Positions 45,883 to 55,411 of a stretch of DNA of 64,000 bases are shown in pieces; the stretch's first letter is position 1, and every line of letters starts with the position of its first letter. The translations under genes and the position numbers were made by a program. A model generated the notes under the pieces. That model did not search any database and had not been told where the DNA came from. It worked only from the letters and a program-made list of their open reading frames with translations. The DNA is from JAFKFH01 sp017307375 (GTDB lineage: Bacteria; Pseudomonadota; Alphaproteobacteria; Ferrovibrionales; Ferrovibrionaceae), in contig OZ245874.1 of NCBI GenBank assembly GCA_965229335.1, forward strand, positions 1,426,001 to 1,490,000, given 5' to 3'.

Positions 45883-46752
45883 ATGGGCAACCGCGATGCC
45901 GCCCGTCTGTCGCTGTTCCTGCTCTTGGCGCCGCTGGTCCTGTGGATCGGCCTGCTGATCATCCTGCCCCATCTCGGTATCGGCTATCTGTCGCTGCGCG
46001 AGAAGGTGGCGCCGCGGGTCTATCAGTTCAGCTTCGCCAACTACGTCGATTTCATGCGTGAGCCGATCTACTGGAACACGCTGTTGCGCACCGCCGTCAT
46101 GTCGGTCCTGGTGACGGTGATGACGCTCGTGGTCGGGTTTCCGATCGCCTACTACATCGCCAAGGTGGCCGGCCGGCGCAGCCGCGCGGCATTGTTCCTG
46201 CTGTGCCTCGTGCCGCTCTGGGTCTCGGACCTGGTGCGGGCCTTCGGCTGGATCGTGCTGCTGCGCGAAACCGGGCTGATCTCGGGCTTCCTGCAATGGA
46301 GCGGCCTGGCCCGCGGTCCGGTCGAACTGCTCTACAACGACGCGACCGTCGTGGTCGGGCTGGTCTATACCGTCGTCCTGTTCATGATCGTGCCGATCGT
46401 CTCGACCCTGGACGGCATGGACAACAGCCTGATCGAGGCCGGCTACAATCTCGGCGGCAGCCGCTGGACGGTGCTGCGCCGCATCGTCATCCCCTATGCG
46501 ATGCCGGGCATCGTCGCCGGCTGCATCATCGTCTTCATGCTGACCGCCGGCAGCTATCTGACGCCGATCCTGCTGGGCGGCAAGAATTCGATGTGGTTCA
46601 CCGAACAGATCTACGAACAGTTCATCACCCGCTACAACTGGGAAAGCGGCTCGACCTTCGGCATCCTGCTGCTCGCCTTCACCTCCTTCGTCGTCTGGGC
46701 CGGCCTGCGGCTGAGCGGGCAGAGCCTGGCGACCACCGTGGCCAAGGGTTGA
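45883..46752 (+). CDS. spermidine/putrescine-type ABC permease (PotB-like)
   Basis: 289 residues, about six helices. The opening helix is RLSLFLLLAPLVLWIGLLII and the EAA loop is IEAGYNLGGSRWTVLRRIVIP. SYLTPILLGGKNSMWFTEQI is typical of PotB. Confidence 0.92.
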   Translation: MGNRDAARLSLFLLLAPLVLWIGLLIILPHLGIGYLSLREKVAPRVYQFSFANYVDFMREPIYWNTLLRTAVMSVLVTVMTLVVGFPIAYYIAKVAGRRSRAALFLLCLVPLWVSDLVRAFGWIVLLRETGLISGFLQWSGLARGPVELLYNDATVVVGLVYTVVLFMIVPIVSTLDGMDNSLIEAGYNLGGSRWTVLRRIVIPYAMPGIVAGCIIVFMLTAGSYLTPILLGGKNSMWFTEQIYEQFITRYNWESGSTFGILLLAFTSFVVWAGLRLSGQSLATTVAKG

Positions 46753-46757
46753 GCGCC

Positions 46758-47630
46758 ATGAACGTCGCCGCGCCCCAGACCCCGCTGCTGAAGGCCACCT
46801 ACCGGGCCTATGTCGCGCTGTTCTTCCTCTACCTGGCCGCACCGCTGGTGGCGGCCTGCGTCTTCGCCTTCAACGATTCGACGTTCGCCGCGCTGCCCTG
46901 GCGCGGCTTCACGCTGGACTGGTTCTTCGGCGACACCGATCCGAAGATCGGGCTGTTCAACGACCGGCGGATGCTGGCCGGGCTGCGCGTCTCGGCGATC
47001 GTCGGCCTCATCGTCGCGCTGCTCTCGGTCGCGGTCGGCACCACCAACGCCTTCCTGTTCGAACGCCATCATTTCCCGTTCAAGCGGCTGCTCTACATCC
47101 TCTCGGTCATCCCGCTGGTCATTCCGGGCGTCATCCTCGGCATCTCGATCCTGGTGTTTGCCAGCATGCTGGCCAACGGGGCCGAGGCGGCGTTCGGCAC
47201 CGACTTCGATTTCCTGCGGCCGGGCCTGTTTCTCGTCGTGCTCGGCCAGTTCTCGTTCCTGACCACGATCACCACGCTCGTCATCGGCGCGCGCCTGCGC
47301 AAGTTCGACATCGCGCTGGAGGAAGCCGCGCTGAACCTCGGCGCCAGCCGCGTCCGCGTGCTGCGCACGATCACCCTGCCGTTCCTGGCGCCGGCCATGA
47401 TCGCCGCGGGCCTGGTCGCCTTCCTCGTATCCTTCGAGAACTTCAACACGACGCTGATGCTGATCGGATCGGATGCGCCGCTGACCATCACCATGTACGA
47501 CCGCATTGCCAAGATGGGATCGACCCCCGTCCTGAATGCGGTCTCGTTCGTGCTGATCCTCGGATCGGGCACGCTGGCGCTGATCTCGATCCTGATCCAG
47601 CGCGACAAGCCGGCGGAGAGTGGGCGGTGA
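46758..47630 (+). CDS. spermidine/putrescine-type ABC permease (PotC-like)
   Basis: 290 residues from the ATG at 46758, five bases after the PotB-like stop. It has about six helices and the EAA loop EEAALNLGASRVRVLRTITLP, then SFENFNTTLMLIG as in PotC. Its stop overlaps the GMC oxidoreductase start (GTGA), so the oxidoreductase is translated from the same mRNA. Confidence 0.92.
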   Translation: MNVAAPQTPLLKATYRAYVALFFLYLAAPLVAACVFAFNDSTFAALPWRGFTLDWFFGDTDPKIGLFNDRRMLAGLRVSAIVGLIVALLSVAVGTTNAFLFERHHFPFKRLLYILSVIPLVIPGVILGISILVFASMLANGAEAAFGTDFDFLRPGLFLVVLGQFSFLTTITTLVIGARLRKFDIALEEAALNLGASRVRVLRTITLPFLAPAMIAAGLVAFLVSFENFNTTLMLIGSDAPLTITMYDRIAKMGSTPVLNAVSFVLILGSGTLALISILIQRDKPAESGR

Positions 47631-49237
47631 CCTGGGATTATGTGATCGTCGGCGCGGGTTCCGCCGGCTGCGTGCTCGCCAACCGCCTGACCGCCTCGGG
47701 CCGACACAAGGTGCTGCTGCTGGAGGCCGGCGGCAGCGACCGGCGTTTCTGGGTCGAGACGCCGATCGGCTATGGCCGCATCTTCTACGATCCCTCGGTC
47801 AACTGGATGTACGAGACCGAGCCCGATCCCGGCATCGCCGGCCGGTCGAGCTACTGGCCGCGCGGCAAGGTCCTGGGCGGGTCGTCGTCGATCAACGCGA
47901 TGGTCTATGTGCGCGGCCAGCCCGGCGATTTCGACGACTGGGCGGCAGCCGGCAATCCCGGCTGGGACTGGGCCGGCGTCCTGCCCTATTTCAAGAAGAT
48001 GGAGAACAACGACCTCGGGCCGTCCGACCTGCATGGCGCCGACGGGCCGCTGAACGTCGTCCATATCCAGCGCGACAGCCATCCGCTTTGCGCGGTCTAT
48101 CTCGCGGCCTGCGAGGAAGCCGGCATCCCGGCCGTCCGCGACGTCAACGGCGACCGCGCCGAATGCGCCGGCCTCTACCAGATCACCACCCGCAACGGCC
48201 GGCGCGAATCGACCGCGACCGCCTATCTGCGCCCGGCGCGCGGGCGACGGAATCTCACGGTGATGACCGAGGCGCAGGCGACCCGCCTGATCGTCGCCGA
48301 CGGCCGGGTCACCGGCGTCGAATACCGCCGCCGCGGCCAGATTCACCGCGCGATGGCCGGACGCGAAGTCATCCTGTCGGCCGGGGCGATCAATTCGCCG
48401 CAATTGCTGCAACTCTCCGGTATCGGCCCGGCCGCGCTGCTGCAGCGCCACGGCATTCCCGTCGCTCTCGACGTGCCGGCAGTGGGCCGCAACCTGCAGG
48501 ATCACCTCGGCCTCGACTACATGTACCGTTCGCGTCGGCCGACCCTGAACGATGCCTTGTACCCCTGGTGGGGCAAGATGTTTGCCGGTATCCGCTACCT
48601 GGCGCTGCGACGCGGGCCGCTGTCGCTCAGCCTGAACCAGGGCGGCGGCTTCGCCCGGGGGCGGCCCGGCGTCGAGCGGCCCAACATCCAGCTCTATTTC
48701 TCGCCGGTCAGCTATCTGAAGGCGCCGCCCCGGACGCGGCCGCTGATGAACCCCGACCCGTACCCGGCCTTCCTGCTCGGCTATTCCGCCTGCCGCCCGA
48801 CCAGTCGCGGATTCCTGCAGATCCGCAGCGCCGATCCGTTCGCCGCGCCCGAGATCCATCCGAACTACCTGGCCACCGACAACGATATCCGGGACATGCT
48901 GGACGGCAGCCGGCTGATGCGCCGTCTGGCGGCAACTCCCGCGCTGTCGTCGATCATCGCCGAGGAACTGCATCCCGGCGCGCAGGTCCAGTCCGAAGCC
49001 GAGATGATCGCCGATATCCGCCAGCGCGGCGGGTCGGTGTTCCATCCGGTCTCGACCTGCATCATGGGCCCCGATCCGCGCAACGCGGTCGTCGATCACC
49101 GCCTCAGGGTCCATGGCCTGGCCGGCCTGCGCGTGATCGATGCCTCGATCTTCCCGAACGTCACCTCGGGCAATACCAATGCGCCGTCGATCATGGTGGG
49201 GGAGAAGGGCGCCGACCTCGTGCTGGCCGACGCCTGA
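47627..49237 (+). CDS. GMC-family FAD oxidoreductase (choline dehydrogenase-like)
   Basis: 536 residues from a GTG. The FAD-binding motif YVIVGAGSAGCVLANRL opens the protein. PRGKVLGGSSSINAMVYVRG is the GMC signature 1, and GREVILSAGAINSPQLLQLS is signature 2. The C-terminal catalytic region has VFHPVSTCIMG and NVTSGNTNAPSIM. The enzyme oxidises an alcohol to an aldehyde that the aldehyde dehydrogenase in the same unit could use. Choline-like, polyol or hydroxy-amine substrates are possible. Confidence 0.93.
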   Translation: MTWDYVIVGAGSAGCVLANRLTASGRHKVLLLEAGGSDRRFWVETPIGYGRIFYDPSVNWMYETEPDPGIAGRSSYWPRGKVLGGSSSINAMVYVRGQPGDFDDWAAAGNPGWDWAGVLPYFKKMENNDLGPSDLHGADGPLNVVHIQRDSHPLCAVYLAACEEAGIPAVRDVNGDRAECAGLYQITTRNGRRESTATAYLRPARGRRNLTVMTEAQATRLIVADGRVTGVEYRRRGQIHRAMAGREVILSAGAINSPQLLQLSGIGPAALLQRHGIPVALDVPAVGRNLQDHLGLDYMYRSRRPTLNDALYPWWGKMFAGIRYLALRRGPLSLSLNQGGGFARGRPGVERPNIQLYFSPVSYLKAPPRTRPLMNPDPYPAFLLGYSACRPTSRGFLQIRSADPFAAPEIHPNYLATDNDIRDMLDGSRLMRRLAATPALSSIIAEELHPGAQVQSEAEMIADIRQRGGSVFHPVSTCIMGPDPRNAVVDHRLRVHGLAGLRVIDASIFPNVTSGNTNAPSIMVGEKGADLVLADA

Positions 49238-49240
49238 GGG

Positions 49241-49549
49241 TCAGGCGGGGTTCAGCACATGGATGACGCGGGATTTCAGCATGCCCTTGGTCTTGGCGGC
49301 ATAGGCGGCCATGTGCGGCGCGGCGGCGTGGGCCTTCAGCGCCTCGACGCTCTCCCATTTTTCGACGACGACGAAGGTATCGTCGCCCAGCCTCGTCTGG
49401 AACGCGCCCAGCCCGTCGGCGTCGGTCGCGGCCCCGTACTCGATACAGCCCGCCTCGGCCTTGACTGCCGGGACGTTCTGGTTGAACAGGTCGAGCACCG
49501 CCTGACGCTGGCCGGGTTCCGTGGTGATGATGGCGAGAACGTGAATCAT
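49241..49549 (-). CDS. putative quinol monooxygenase / ABM-domain protein
   Basis: 102 residues from MIHVLAIITTEPGQ; the frame can be read further upstream but without resemblance. It is a small ferredoxin-like antibiotic-biosynthesis-monooxygenase domain (PF03992): AEAGCIEYGA, DDTFVVVEKWESVEALKAH and PHMAAY. Such proteins act as cofactor-free oxygenases on quinols or simply as dimeric binding proteins. It is convergent with the GMC gene, stops 3 bases apart. Confidence 0.85.
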   Translation of the reverse strand: MIHVLAIITTEPGQRQAVLDLFNQNVPAVKAEAGCIEYGAATDADGLGAFQTRLGDDTFVVVEKWESVEALKAHAAAPHMAAYAAKTKGMLKSRVIHVLNPA

Positions 49550-49653
49550 CGATATTTCCCTGACGTTTCCGGTCATAACCATGGTCTGGCGACGACTGTC
49601 GCGCCAGTGAAATAAAACTGTCATCTTCTGGCGCTACTAGGATCCCCGGCGGT

Positions 49654-49663
49654 CGGTCGACCG
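49654..49663. promoter_or_regulatory. palindrome upstream of the decarboxylase gene
   Basis: CGGTCGACCG, ten-base perfect palindrome 44 bases before the decarboxylase start in the divergent region 49550-49706. Possible operator, no regulator assigned. Confidence 0.25.
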
Positions 49664-49706
49664 TTTCGAGAGGCCTTGAGCCGAATGCCACGGGAGACCG
49701 CGAGCC

Positions 49707-52043
49707 ATGGACTATTTCCGACGCTTCAACTTCCTGATCTGCGCGCCGAGCTTCGAGGCCGACGAACTCGAGGGCGCGCGGCTCAACCAGATCGTCGTCG
49801 AGGTCGAGCGGCTCGGATTCGAGGTGGTTCGGGCCCGTCGCATCGAGGATGCGGAACTGGCGATCCGGACCGATGCCGCGATCGGCTGCATGATTCTCGA
49901 CTGGGGCAAGCGCGGCCCTGAGGGCAAGGCGGCGGCGCTGATCTCGCTGGTGCGCCAGCGCGGCCTGGAAATGCCGATCGTGGTGCTGGTGCGCCGCCAG
50001 CGGCTGGAGGACATCCCGGTCGACGTCATGCGCGAGGTCGACGGCTATATCTTCCTGGCCGAGGAGACCCCGGCCTTCATCGCCAAGAACCTCGCCAGCC
50101 GGCTGAAGCAGTACGCCGACACCCTGAAGACGCCGTTTTTCGGCGCGCTGGTCGACTACGCCGAGGAAGGCAACCAGCTGTGGACCTGCCCCGGCCACAA
50201 CGGCGGCACCTTCTACAGCCGCAGCCCGATCGGCCGCATCTTCGTCGACCACCTGGGCGAGGCGGTGTTCCGCGACGACCTCGACAACTCGGTGCTGGAA
50301 CTGGGCGACCTGCTGACCCACGAGGGGCCGGCGCTGCAGGCCCAGAAGGAAGCGGCCAAGATCTTCGGGGCCGAGAAGACCTATTTCGTGCTGAACGGCA
50401 CTTCCGCTTCCAACAAGGTCGTCCTGCAGGCGCTGGTGGCGGAAGGCGACCTGGTCCTGTTCGACCGCAACAACCACAAGGCGGCCCATCACGGCGCCCT
50501 GCTGCTCGGCCAGGGCACGCCGATCTTCCTGGAAACCGACCGCAATGCCCACGGCCTGATCGGCCCGATCGACTGGGAAGCGCTCGACGAGCAGAAGATC
50601 CGCGAGAAGATCCGCAACAACCCGCTGGTCACCGATCCCGAGGCCTGGACCCGGCCGCGGCCGTTCCGCGCGGCGGTGATCCAGCAATGCACCTATGACG
50701 GCACGATCAACAATGCCGAGGTGATCGTCGAGAAGATCGGCCATCTCTGCGACCATATCCTGTTCGACGAAGCCTGGGCGGGGTTCATGAAGTTCCACCC
50801 GCTCTATCGCGGCCGCTTCGCCATGGGCTTAGAGGGGCTGGGGCCCGACCATCCCGGCATCATCGCCACGCAGTCGACCCACAAGCAGCTGGCGAGCTTC
50901 TCGCAGGCCTCGCAGATCCATGTCCGCGACCGCCATATCCGCGACCAGGAGCGGCGGGTCGAACATCGCCGGTTCAACGAATCCTTCCTGATCCACGCCT
51001 CGACCTCGCCGTTCTATCCGCTGTTCGCCTCGCTCGACGTCGGGGCGCAGATGATGAAGGGCCGCTCGGGCATGGTGCTGTGGGACGACACGATCCGCCT
51101 GGGCATCGAGATCCGCAAGAAGCTGCGCGCGATGCGCAAGGAGTTCGAGGAGAAGGAGACCGACCAGGCGCGCCAGTGGTTCTTCGACGCCTTCGTGCCG
51201 GACATGGTGACGACGTCGGCGGGCCCGGTGGCGTGGGAGGACATGCCGACCGACGATCTGGCGCGCGATCCCGCCTGCTGGGCGCTCGATCCCGGTGCCG
51301 CCTGGCACGGCTATCGGCACGTGGCGCCCGGCTATGCGATGACCGATCCGGCCAAGCTGACCATCCTGACCCCGGGTTTCGACCGGGCGACCGGCGCCTA
51401 TGCCGATCACGGCATCCCCGCGCCGGTCGTTGCCGAATTCCTGCGCGACTATCAGGTCGTGCCGGAGAAGAACGACCTGAACTCGCTGCTGTTCCTGCTG
51501 ACGCCGGGGGTCGAATCGTCGAAGGCCGGCACGCTTCTGTCGGCGCTGACCGCGTTCAAGCGCTTCCACGACGACAACGCGACGCTCGATGTCGCGCTAC
51601 CGGAATTCGTCGCCCGGCGCAAGGCGCGTTATTCGGGCGTGCGCCTGCGCGATCTCTGCGCCGAGATGCACGCCTTCTATCGCGAGCACAACGTTTCGGC
51701 GCTGCAGCGGGCGCAGTTCCGGCCCGAGCATCTGCCGACCGCGGCGATGTTGCCCTACAAGGCGGCGCAGATCCTGACCCGCAACAAGGTCGACTTTTTG
51801 CCGCTCGACCAGATCTCGGGGCGGATCGCCACCACGCTGATGCTGGTCTATCCGCCGGGCATCGCCACCGTCCTGCCCGGCGAGCGGCTGGACGAGCGGG
51901 CCCAGCCGATGCTCGACTATCTCAAGATGTTCGAGCGTTCGGCCAACCTGTTCCCCGGCTTCGAGAACGAGGTCCAGGGCCTCTACCGCCGCACCGAGCC
52001 GGACGGCTCGATCCGCTTCTACACCTACGTGGTCCGCGAATGA
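49707..52043 (+). CDS. Orn/Lys/Arg decarboxylase, class I (fold type I PLP)
   Basis: 778 residues, the length of the bacterial biodegradative decarboxylases (AdiA, CadA, SpeF). The N-terminal wing domain (about 1-130) resembles a response-regulator fold. The PLP domain holds TCPGHNGGTFYSRSPIG, NGTSASNKVVLQAL and the PLP lysine K393 in STHKQLASFSQAS. The C-terminal domain ends in GLYRRTEPDGSIRFYTYVV. Decarboxylation of arginine, lysine or ornithine yields a polyamine and consumes a proton. Which amino acid is used cannot be told by eye. A GNAT gene overlaps its stop by ATGA. Confidence 0.92.
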   Translation: MDYFRRFNFLICAPSFEADELEGARLNQIVVEVERLGFEVVRARRIEDAELAIRTDAAIGCMILDWGKRGPEGKAAALISLVRQRGLEMPIVVLVRRQRLEDIPVDVMREVDGYIFLAEETPAFIAKNLASRLKQYADTLKTPFFGALVDYAEEGNQLWTCPGHNGGTFYSRSPIGRIFVDHLGEAVFRDDLDNSVLELGDLLTHEGPALQAQKEAAKIFGAEKTYFVLNGTSASNKVVLQALVAEGDLVLFDRNNHKAAHHGALLLGQGTPIFLETDRNAHGLIGPIDWEALDEQKIREKIRNNPLVTDPEAWTRPRPFRAAVIQQCTYDGTINNAEVIVEKIGHLCDHILFDEAWAGFMKFHPLYRGRFAMGLEGLGPDHPGIIATQSTHKQLASFSQASQIHVRDRHIRDQERRVEHRRFNESFLIHASTSPFYPLFASLDVGAQMMKGRSGMVLWDDTIRLGIEIRKKLRAMRKEFEEKETDQARQWFFDAFVPDMVTTSAGPVAWEDMPTDDLARDPACWALDPGAAWHGYRHVAPGYAMTDPAKLTILTPGFDRATGAYADHGIPAPVVAEFLRDYQVVPEKNDLNSLLFLLTPGVESSKAGTLLSALTAFKRFHDDNATLDVALPEFVARRKARYSGVRLRDLCAEMHAFYREHNVSALQRAQFRPEHLPTAAMLPYKAAQILTRNKVDFLPLDQISGRIATTLMLVYPPGIATVLPGERLDERAQPMLDYLKMFERSANLFPGFENEVQGLYRRTEPDGSIRFYTYVVRE

Positions 52044-52597
52044 CGGCAGGCGGCGCAGAGATCGTCGTCCGCACGTCGCGCGAGGACGACGTGCCGGCGA
52101 TGATCGCGATCTATACCCACCATATCCGTCGCGGCCTCGGTGGCAATGTGGTGGTGGCGGAAGATCCCGACGACATCAAGAAGCGGCGCAAGAACATGCT
52201 GTCCAAACGGCTGCCGCATCTGGTGGCGGAGGTCGGCGGGACCGTGATCGGCTATGCCTATGCCGTTCCTTTCCGCAAGCGGCCGGCCTATCGCTACACC
52301 GCCAAGCATTCGATCTACATCCATCCCGACCACCTGGGCCAGGGCTTGGGCCGCAGGCTGCTCGACGCCCTGGTCGCCAGCTGCGCCGCGGCCGGCTATC
52401 GCCAGTTGATCGGCTATGTCGACGGGGCCAACCTCGCATCGCTCAGGCTGCATGAACGGGCGGGCTTCCGCGAGGTCGGCCGGCTGCCCTCGGTCGCCTT
52501 CAAGTTCGGCAAATGGGCCGACAGCGTGATGATGCAGCGCGCGCTGGGCGATGGCGACCAGTCGCCGCCGCATGACCACGTGCCGGACGCCACCTAG
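52040..52597 (+). CDS. GNAT N-acetyltransferase (phosphinothricin-acetyltransferase-like)
   Basis: 185 residues. VRTSREDDVPAMIAIYTHHI and the acetyl-CoA loop YIHPDHLGQGLGRRLLDAL, then LRLHERAGFREVG, place it in the PAT/GNAT group. Its start overlaps the decarboxylase stop, so it may acetylate the polyamine product (inference) rather than phosphinothricin. An extra 20-residue tail follows the family end. Confidence 0.88.
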   Translation: MTAGGAEIVVRTSREDDVPAMIAIYTHHIRRGLGGNVVVAEDPDDIKKRRKNMLSKRLPHLVAEVGGTVIGYAYAVPFRKRPAYRYTAKHSIYIHPDHLGQGLGRRLLDALVASCAAAGYRQLIGYVDGANLASLRLHERAGFREVGRLPSVAFKFGKWADSVMMQRALGDGDQSPPHDHVPDAT

Positions 52598-52661
52598 TCC
52601 GGCAGTCTGCCGAGCCGTTTTCGTTCTTGAAATGTTTGCGTTTCCCGGCTAGTTGATCCGT

Positions 52662-54992
52662 ATGCCCGGGCGGACGATGTACATCTTCGAGAAGGGCTCG
52701 GTGCTGCAGGCGGCGCGCCCGGTCCTGCAGGCGCTGGACCCCGGCGCCGTGCTGGTCGCGGCGGCGGGCAATCTCTACGACACCAAGTTGCCCGACGAGA
52801 TCGACAAGCGCTATGCCGGGCCCTGGTCGGGCACGATCGACGAGGCCATTGCCTACGATCCGATCCCGATCTCGGCGGCCGGGCGGGCGATGAACGGCCG
52901 CGCCAAGGCCGAAATCCTCGACGCTATCCGCCAGCAGGCTGCCGGTTGCAGCCTCGTCGTCGTCGCGACCGACGACGACCGCGAGGGCGACAAGATCGGC
53001 TGGGATATCGTCGAGCACTGCCTGGACTGGGCCGGGCCGGTCAGGCGCATGCGGCCGCGCGCCGCAACGCCCGACGGTATCCGCGCGGCCCATGCCGAGA
53101 TGCTGCGCCTGCCCGATGGCGGGGCGCTGCGCAGCTATTGCGGCGCGCTGGAAGCCCGCGCCCGCCAGCACGCCGACTGGCATATCGGCATCAACGGCAC
53201 CCGCCAGGCCTCGGTCCGGCTGCGCCCCCACGGCATGAAGGGCGTGCTGCATTACGGGCCGGTCCTGATGCCGACCCTCGACATCCTGGCCGAGCGCGAA
53301 CTCGAGATCCGCAACTTCAAGCCGCGCGACTATTTCAAGCTCAGGCTGGACGTCGTCAACAAGACGGGGCTGAAGGTCAGCCTGATCCACGATCCCGAGC
53401 CCCGGCTGTTCGATCGCGCCCCGGCCGAGGCGATCCTGGACGGCCTGATGGCCTGGCCGGGCGGCGAGATCTCGGCGGTGACCAAGCCGCGCAGGATCGC
53501 GCCGCCGGACCTGTTCAACCTCGATGCGATGCAGCTTGCGGCCGGTCGCCGCCTGGGCCTGTCGCCGGCCGATACGCTGAAGTTCGCCCAGGAGCTCTAC
53601 GACAAAGGTTTCATTTCCTATCCCCGCGGCACCGGCACGACCCTGCCGCAGGCCGAGGCCGCCATCGCCGAGCGCGTCGTTGCCGCGACCGCCGGCCATC
53701 ATGCGCTGGCCGAGGTCAGGCTGGATGGGTTGATCAAGCGGCCGGCGATCTATCGCGAGGAGAAGGCCGATGCCGGTGGCGAGACCGCCGGCCCCGCCCA
53801 CTTTGCCGTGGTCCCGACCACGACGCGGTTCGACCGCGGCGCGGTGACCGACATGGCCGCGGCGCTCTACGAGATGATCGCGCGGCGGTTCATTGCCAAC
53901 CACATGCCGGATGCCCGCGACGAGGTGACGACCCTGTCGACCGAGGTCGAGGGCCGGCGCTATGCCGCCTATGGCACGATCGAGCGCGAGGCCGGCTGGC
54001 GGGTGATCGAGCCGCGGGCGGGCAAGCCGCGCAAGGTATCGCGCCGTGCCACCGAGGGCGACGACAAGCCCGATGCGGAAGGACGTCTGCCGCCTTTCGT
54101 CCACGGCGAGGCGATCGTGCGCGCCGATGCCGCCATCGTCGAGACCAAGACCCAGGCACCGAGGCGCATCACGCTGGGCGAACTGCCGACGATCATGGCC
54201 AAGCTGATCGACTGGGTCGAGGACCCGGCGCTGAAGGCGGCGCTGCGGGTCGACGGTGATCCGGACAACCCGAAGGGCCTGGGCACCCCGGCGACCCGGT
54301 CGCGGATCGTCGACACGCTGATCGAGGCCGGCTACGTCGCCAAGCTGAAGCCGCAGGGCAAGGCCAAGGATCCGCCGCTCGAATGCCTCGAACTGGGCCT
54401 GGGCGTGCGCCAGGGCTGGCGCGACGCCTGGCCCTGCCATTGCGATCCGGTACGCCGGGCACAGACCGAGCACGGCCTGGCGCTGATCGGCCAGGCAGCG
54501 ACGCGGGCCGAGGCGGTCAGGCATGTGCGCGCCTGGAAGGAAGGCGTGCGGGCCGAGGTCGATGCGATGGTCGCGGCGTTGCGCGGCGCCCGCGCGCTGC
54601 GGGTGGCGGGCTATGCCGCCAAGCCGACGGCCGCGATGATCAAGTTTGCCGAAAGCCTCATCGCCCGGCTCGGCCTCGCCGCGCCGGAGGGCCTTTACGA
54701 CGATGCCGGCGTCTGCAAGGCGTTCCTCGACGCCCACGCCCCGCGCAGCGGCGGAGCCTCGGCGGCCGGTGACGTTCCGACCCCGGCGCAGTTGGCCCTG
54801 GCCGAGAAGCTCGCCGCCGAGCGCAATGTCGCGATTCCGCCCAAGGCCAGGGCGTCGAAGAAGGAGATGTCGGCCTGGATCGACAGTCAGATCAAGGCGC
54901 CGCGGCCGACGCCGGGAAAGCCGCCGCCCCTAGCCGGCTTCAGTCGTCGACCGTCAGGGCCAGCAACTCGTCCTGCCACTTCCCGGCCTTGA
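52662..54992 (+). CDS. atypical type IA DNA topoisomerase (topoisomerase III-like)
   Basis: About 776 residues. The TOPRIM domain opens with TMYIFEKGSVLQAARPV and carries ATDDDREGDKIGWDIVE, where families usually have DPDREGE. The active-site region reads GFISYPRGTGTTLP. Tyr320 is the predicted DNA-linking residue, but the canonical YPRTDS is changed after Arg. The gate domains continue to about 600 with GLGTPATRSRIVDTLIEAGYV, as in TopA/TopB. There are no C-terminal zinc-ribbon cysteine clusters; instead the tail has two short SAP-like helices ending KKEMSAWIDSQI. ATG at 52677 is an alternative start. The last 53 bases overlap a convergent gene. It resembles accessory rather than housekeeping topoisomerases. 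Confidence 0.85.
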   Translation: MPGRTMYIFEKGSVLQAARPVLQALDPGAVLVAAAGNLYDTKLPDEIDKRYAGPWSGTIDEAIAYDPIPISAAGRAMNGRAKAEILDAIRQQAAGCSLVVVATDDDREGDKIGWDIVEHCLDWAGPVRRMRPRAATPDGIRAAHAEMLRLPDGGALRSYCGALEARARQHADWHIGINGTRQASVRLRPHGMKGVLHYGPVLMPTLDILAERELEIRNFKPRDYFKLRLDVVNKTGLKVSLIHDPEPRLFDRAPAEAILDGLMAWPGGEISAVTKPRRIAPPDLFNLDAMQLAAGRRLGLSPADTLKFAQELYDKGFISYPRGTGTTLPQAEAAIAERVVAATAGHHALAEVRLDGLIKRPAIYREEKADAGGETAGPAHFAVVPTTTRFDRGAVTDMAAALYEMIARRFIANHMPDARDEVTTLSTEVEGRRYAAYGTIEREAGWRVIEPRAGKPRKVSRRATEGDDKPDAEGRLPPFVHGEAIVRADAAIVETKTQAPRRITLGELPTIMAKLIDWVEDPALKAALRVDGDPDNPKGLGTPATRSRIVDTLIEAGYVAKLKPQGKAKDPPLECLELGLGVRQGWRDAWPCHCDPVRRAQTEHGLALIGQAATRAEAVRHVRAWKEGVRAEVDAMVAALRGARALRVAGYAAKPTAAMIKFAESLIARLGLAAPEGLYDDAGVCKAFLDAHAPRSGGASAAGDVPTPAQLALAEKLAAERNVAIPPKARASKKEMSAWIDSQIKAPRPTPGKPPPLAGFSRRPSGPATRPATSRP

Positions 54993-55308
54993 GGGCGCCA
55001 AGGAAGAAACTGCCGCGGCCATCCCATTCCAGGTTGAAGACCTTGGTCTTGGTCCGGCCCTCGGTCCAGAGATCGAGGACGTAGGGCAGGGCAGCCTTGC
55101 CGGCCGGCCGCTTCTCCAGGAAGCGCGGGGTGTCTTCGCCGCCCGGCTGGCGCTGGAACGGCGCCTGGTAGATGGCGGAGAACTTGTCCTGGCGCCACTG
55201 CATCACCACGACGTCGGCATTGGCCATGCGCACCGGCTGGCCGTTGCCGCGGACGAGGCGGACGAGGTGGTCGCGCAGCTGCAGTGTGCGGTCGGCTTGT
55301 TCGGTCAT
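54940..55308 (-). CDS. conserved-looking hypothetical protein
   Basis: 122 residues, no signal peptide or membrane helix. It is charged at the N terminus (MTEQADRTLQLRDHLVRLV) with a beta-rich middle (VVVMQWRQDKFSAIYQAPF) and a DLWTEGRTKTKVFNLEWDG stretch. I do not recognise the family. The 3' end overlaps the topoisomerase gene on the other strand. Confidence 0.6.
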   Translation of the reverse strand: MTEQADRTLQLRDHLVRLVRGNGQPVRMANADVVVMQWRQDKFSAIYQAPFQRQPGGEDTPRFLEKRPAGKAALPYVLDLWTEGRTKTKVFNLEWDGRGSFFLGALKAGKWQDELLALTVDD

Positions 55309-55411
55309 GCGGTTTTTCCCTGGGATCGCGGTGCGATGGCCTTACGCTGTCGCGGAACCGGGATCAAGCCGCATGGCTTTTTCCTGATCTGCTGACGGAG
55401 GAGACGGCGAC

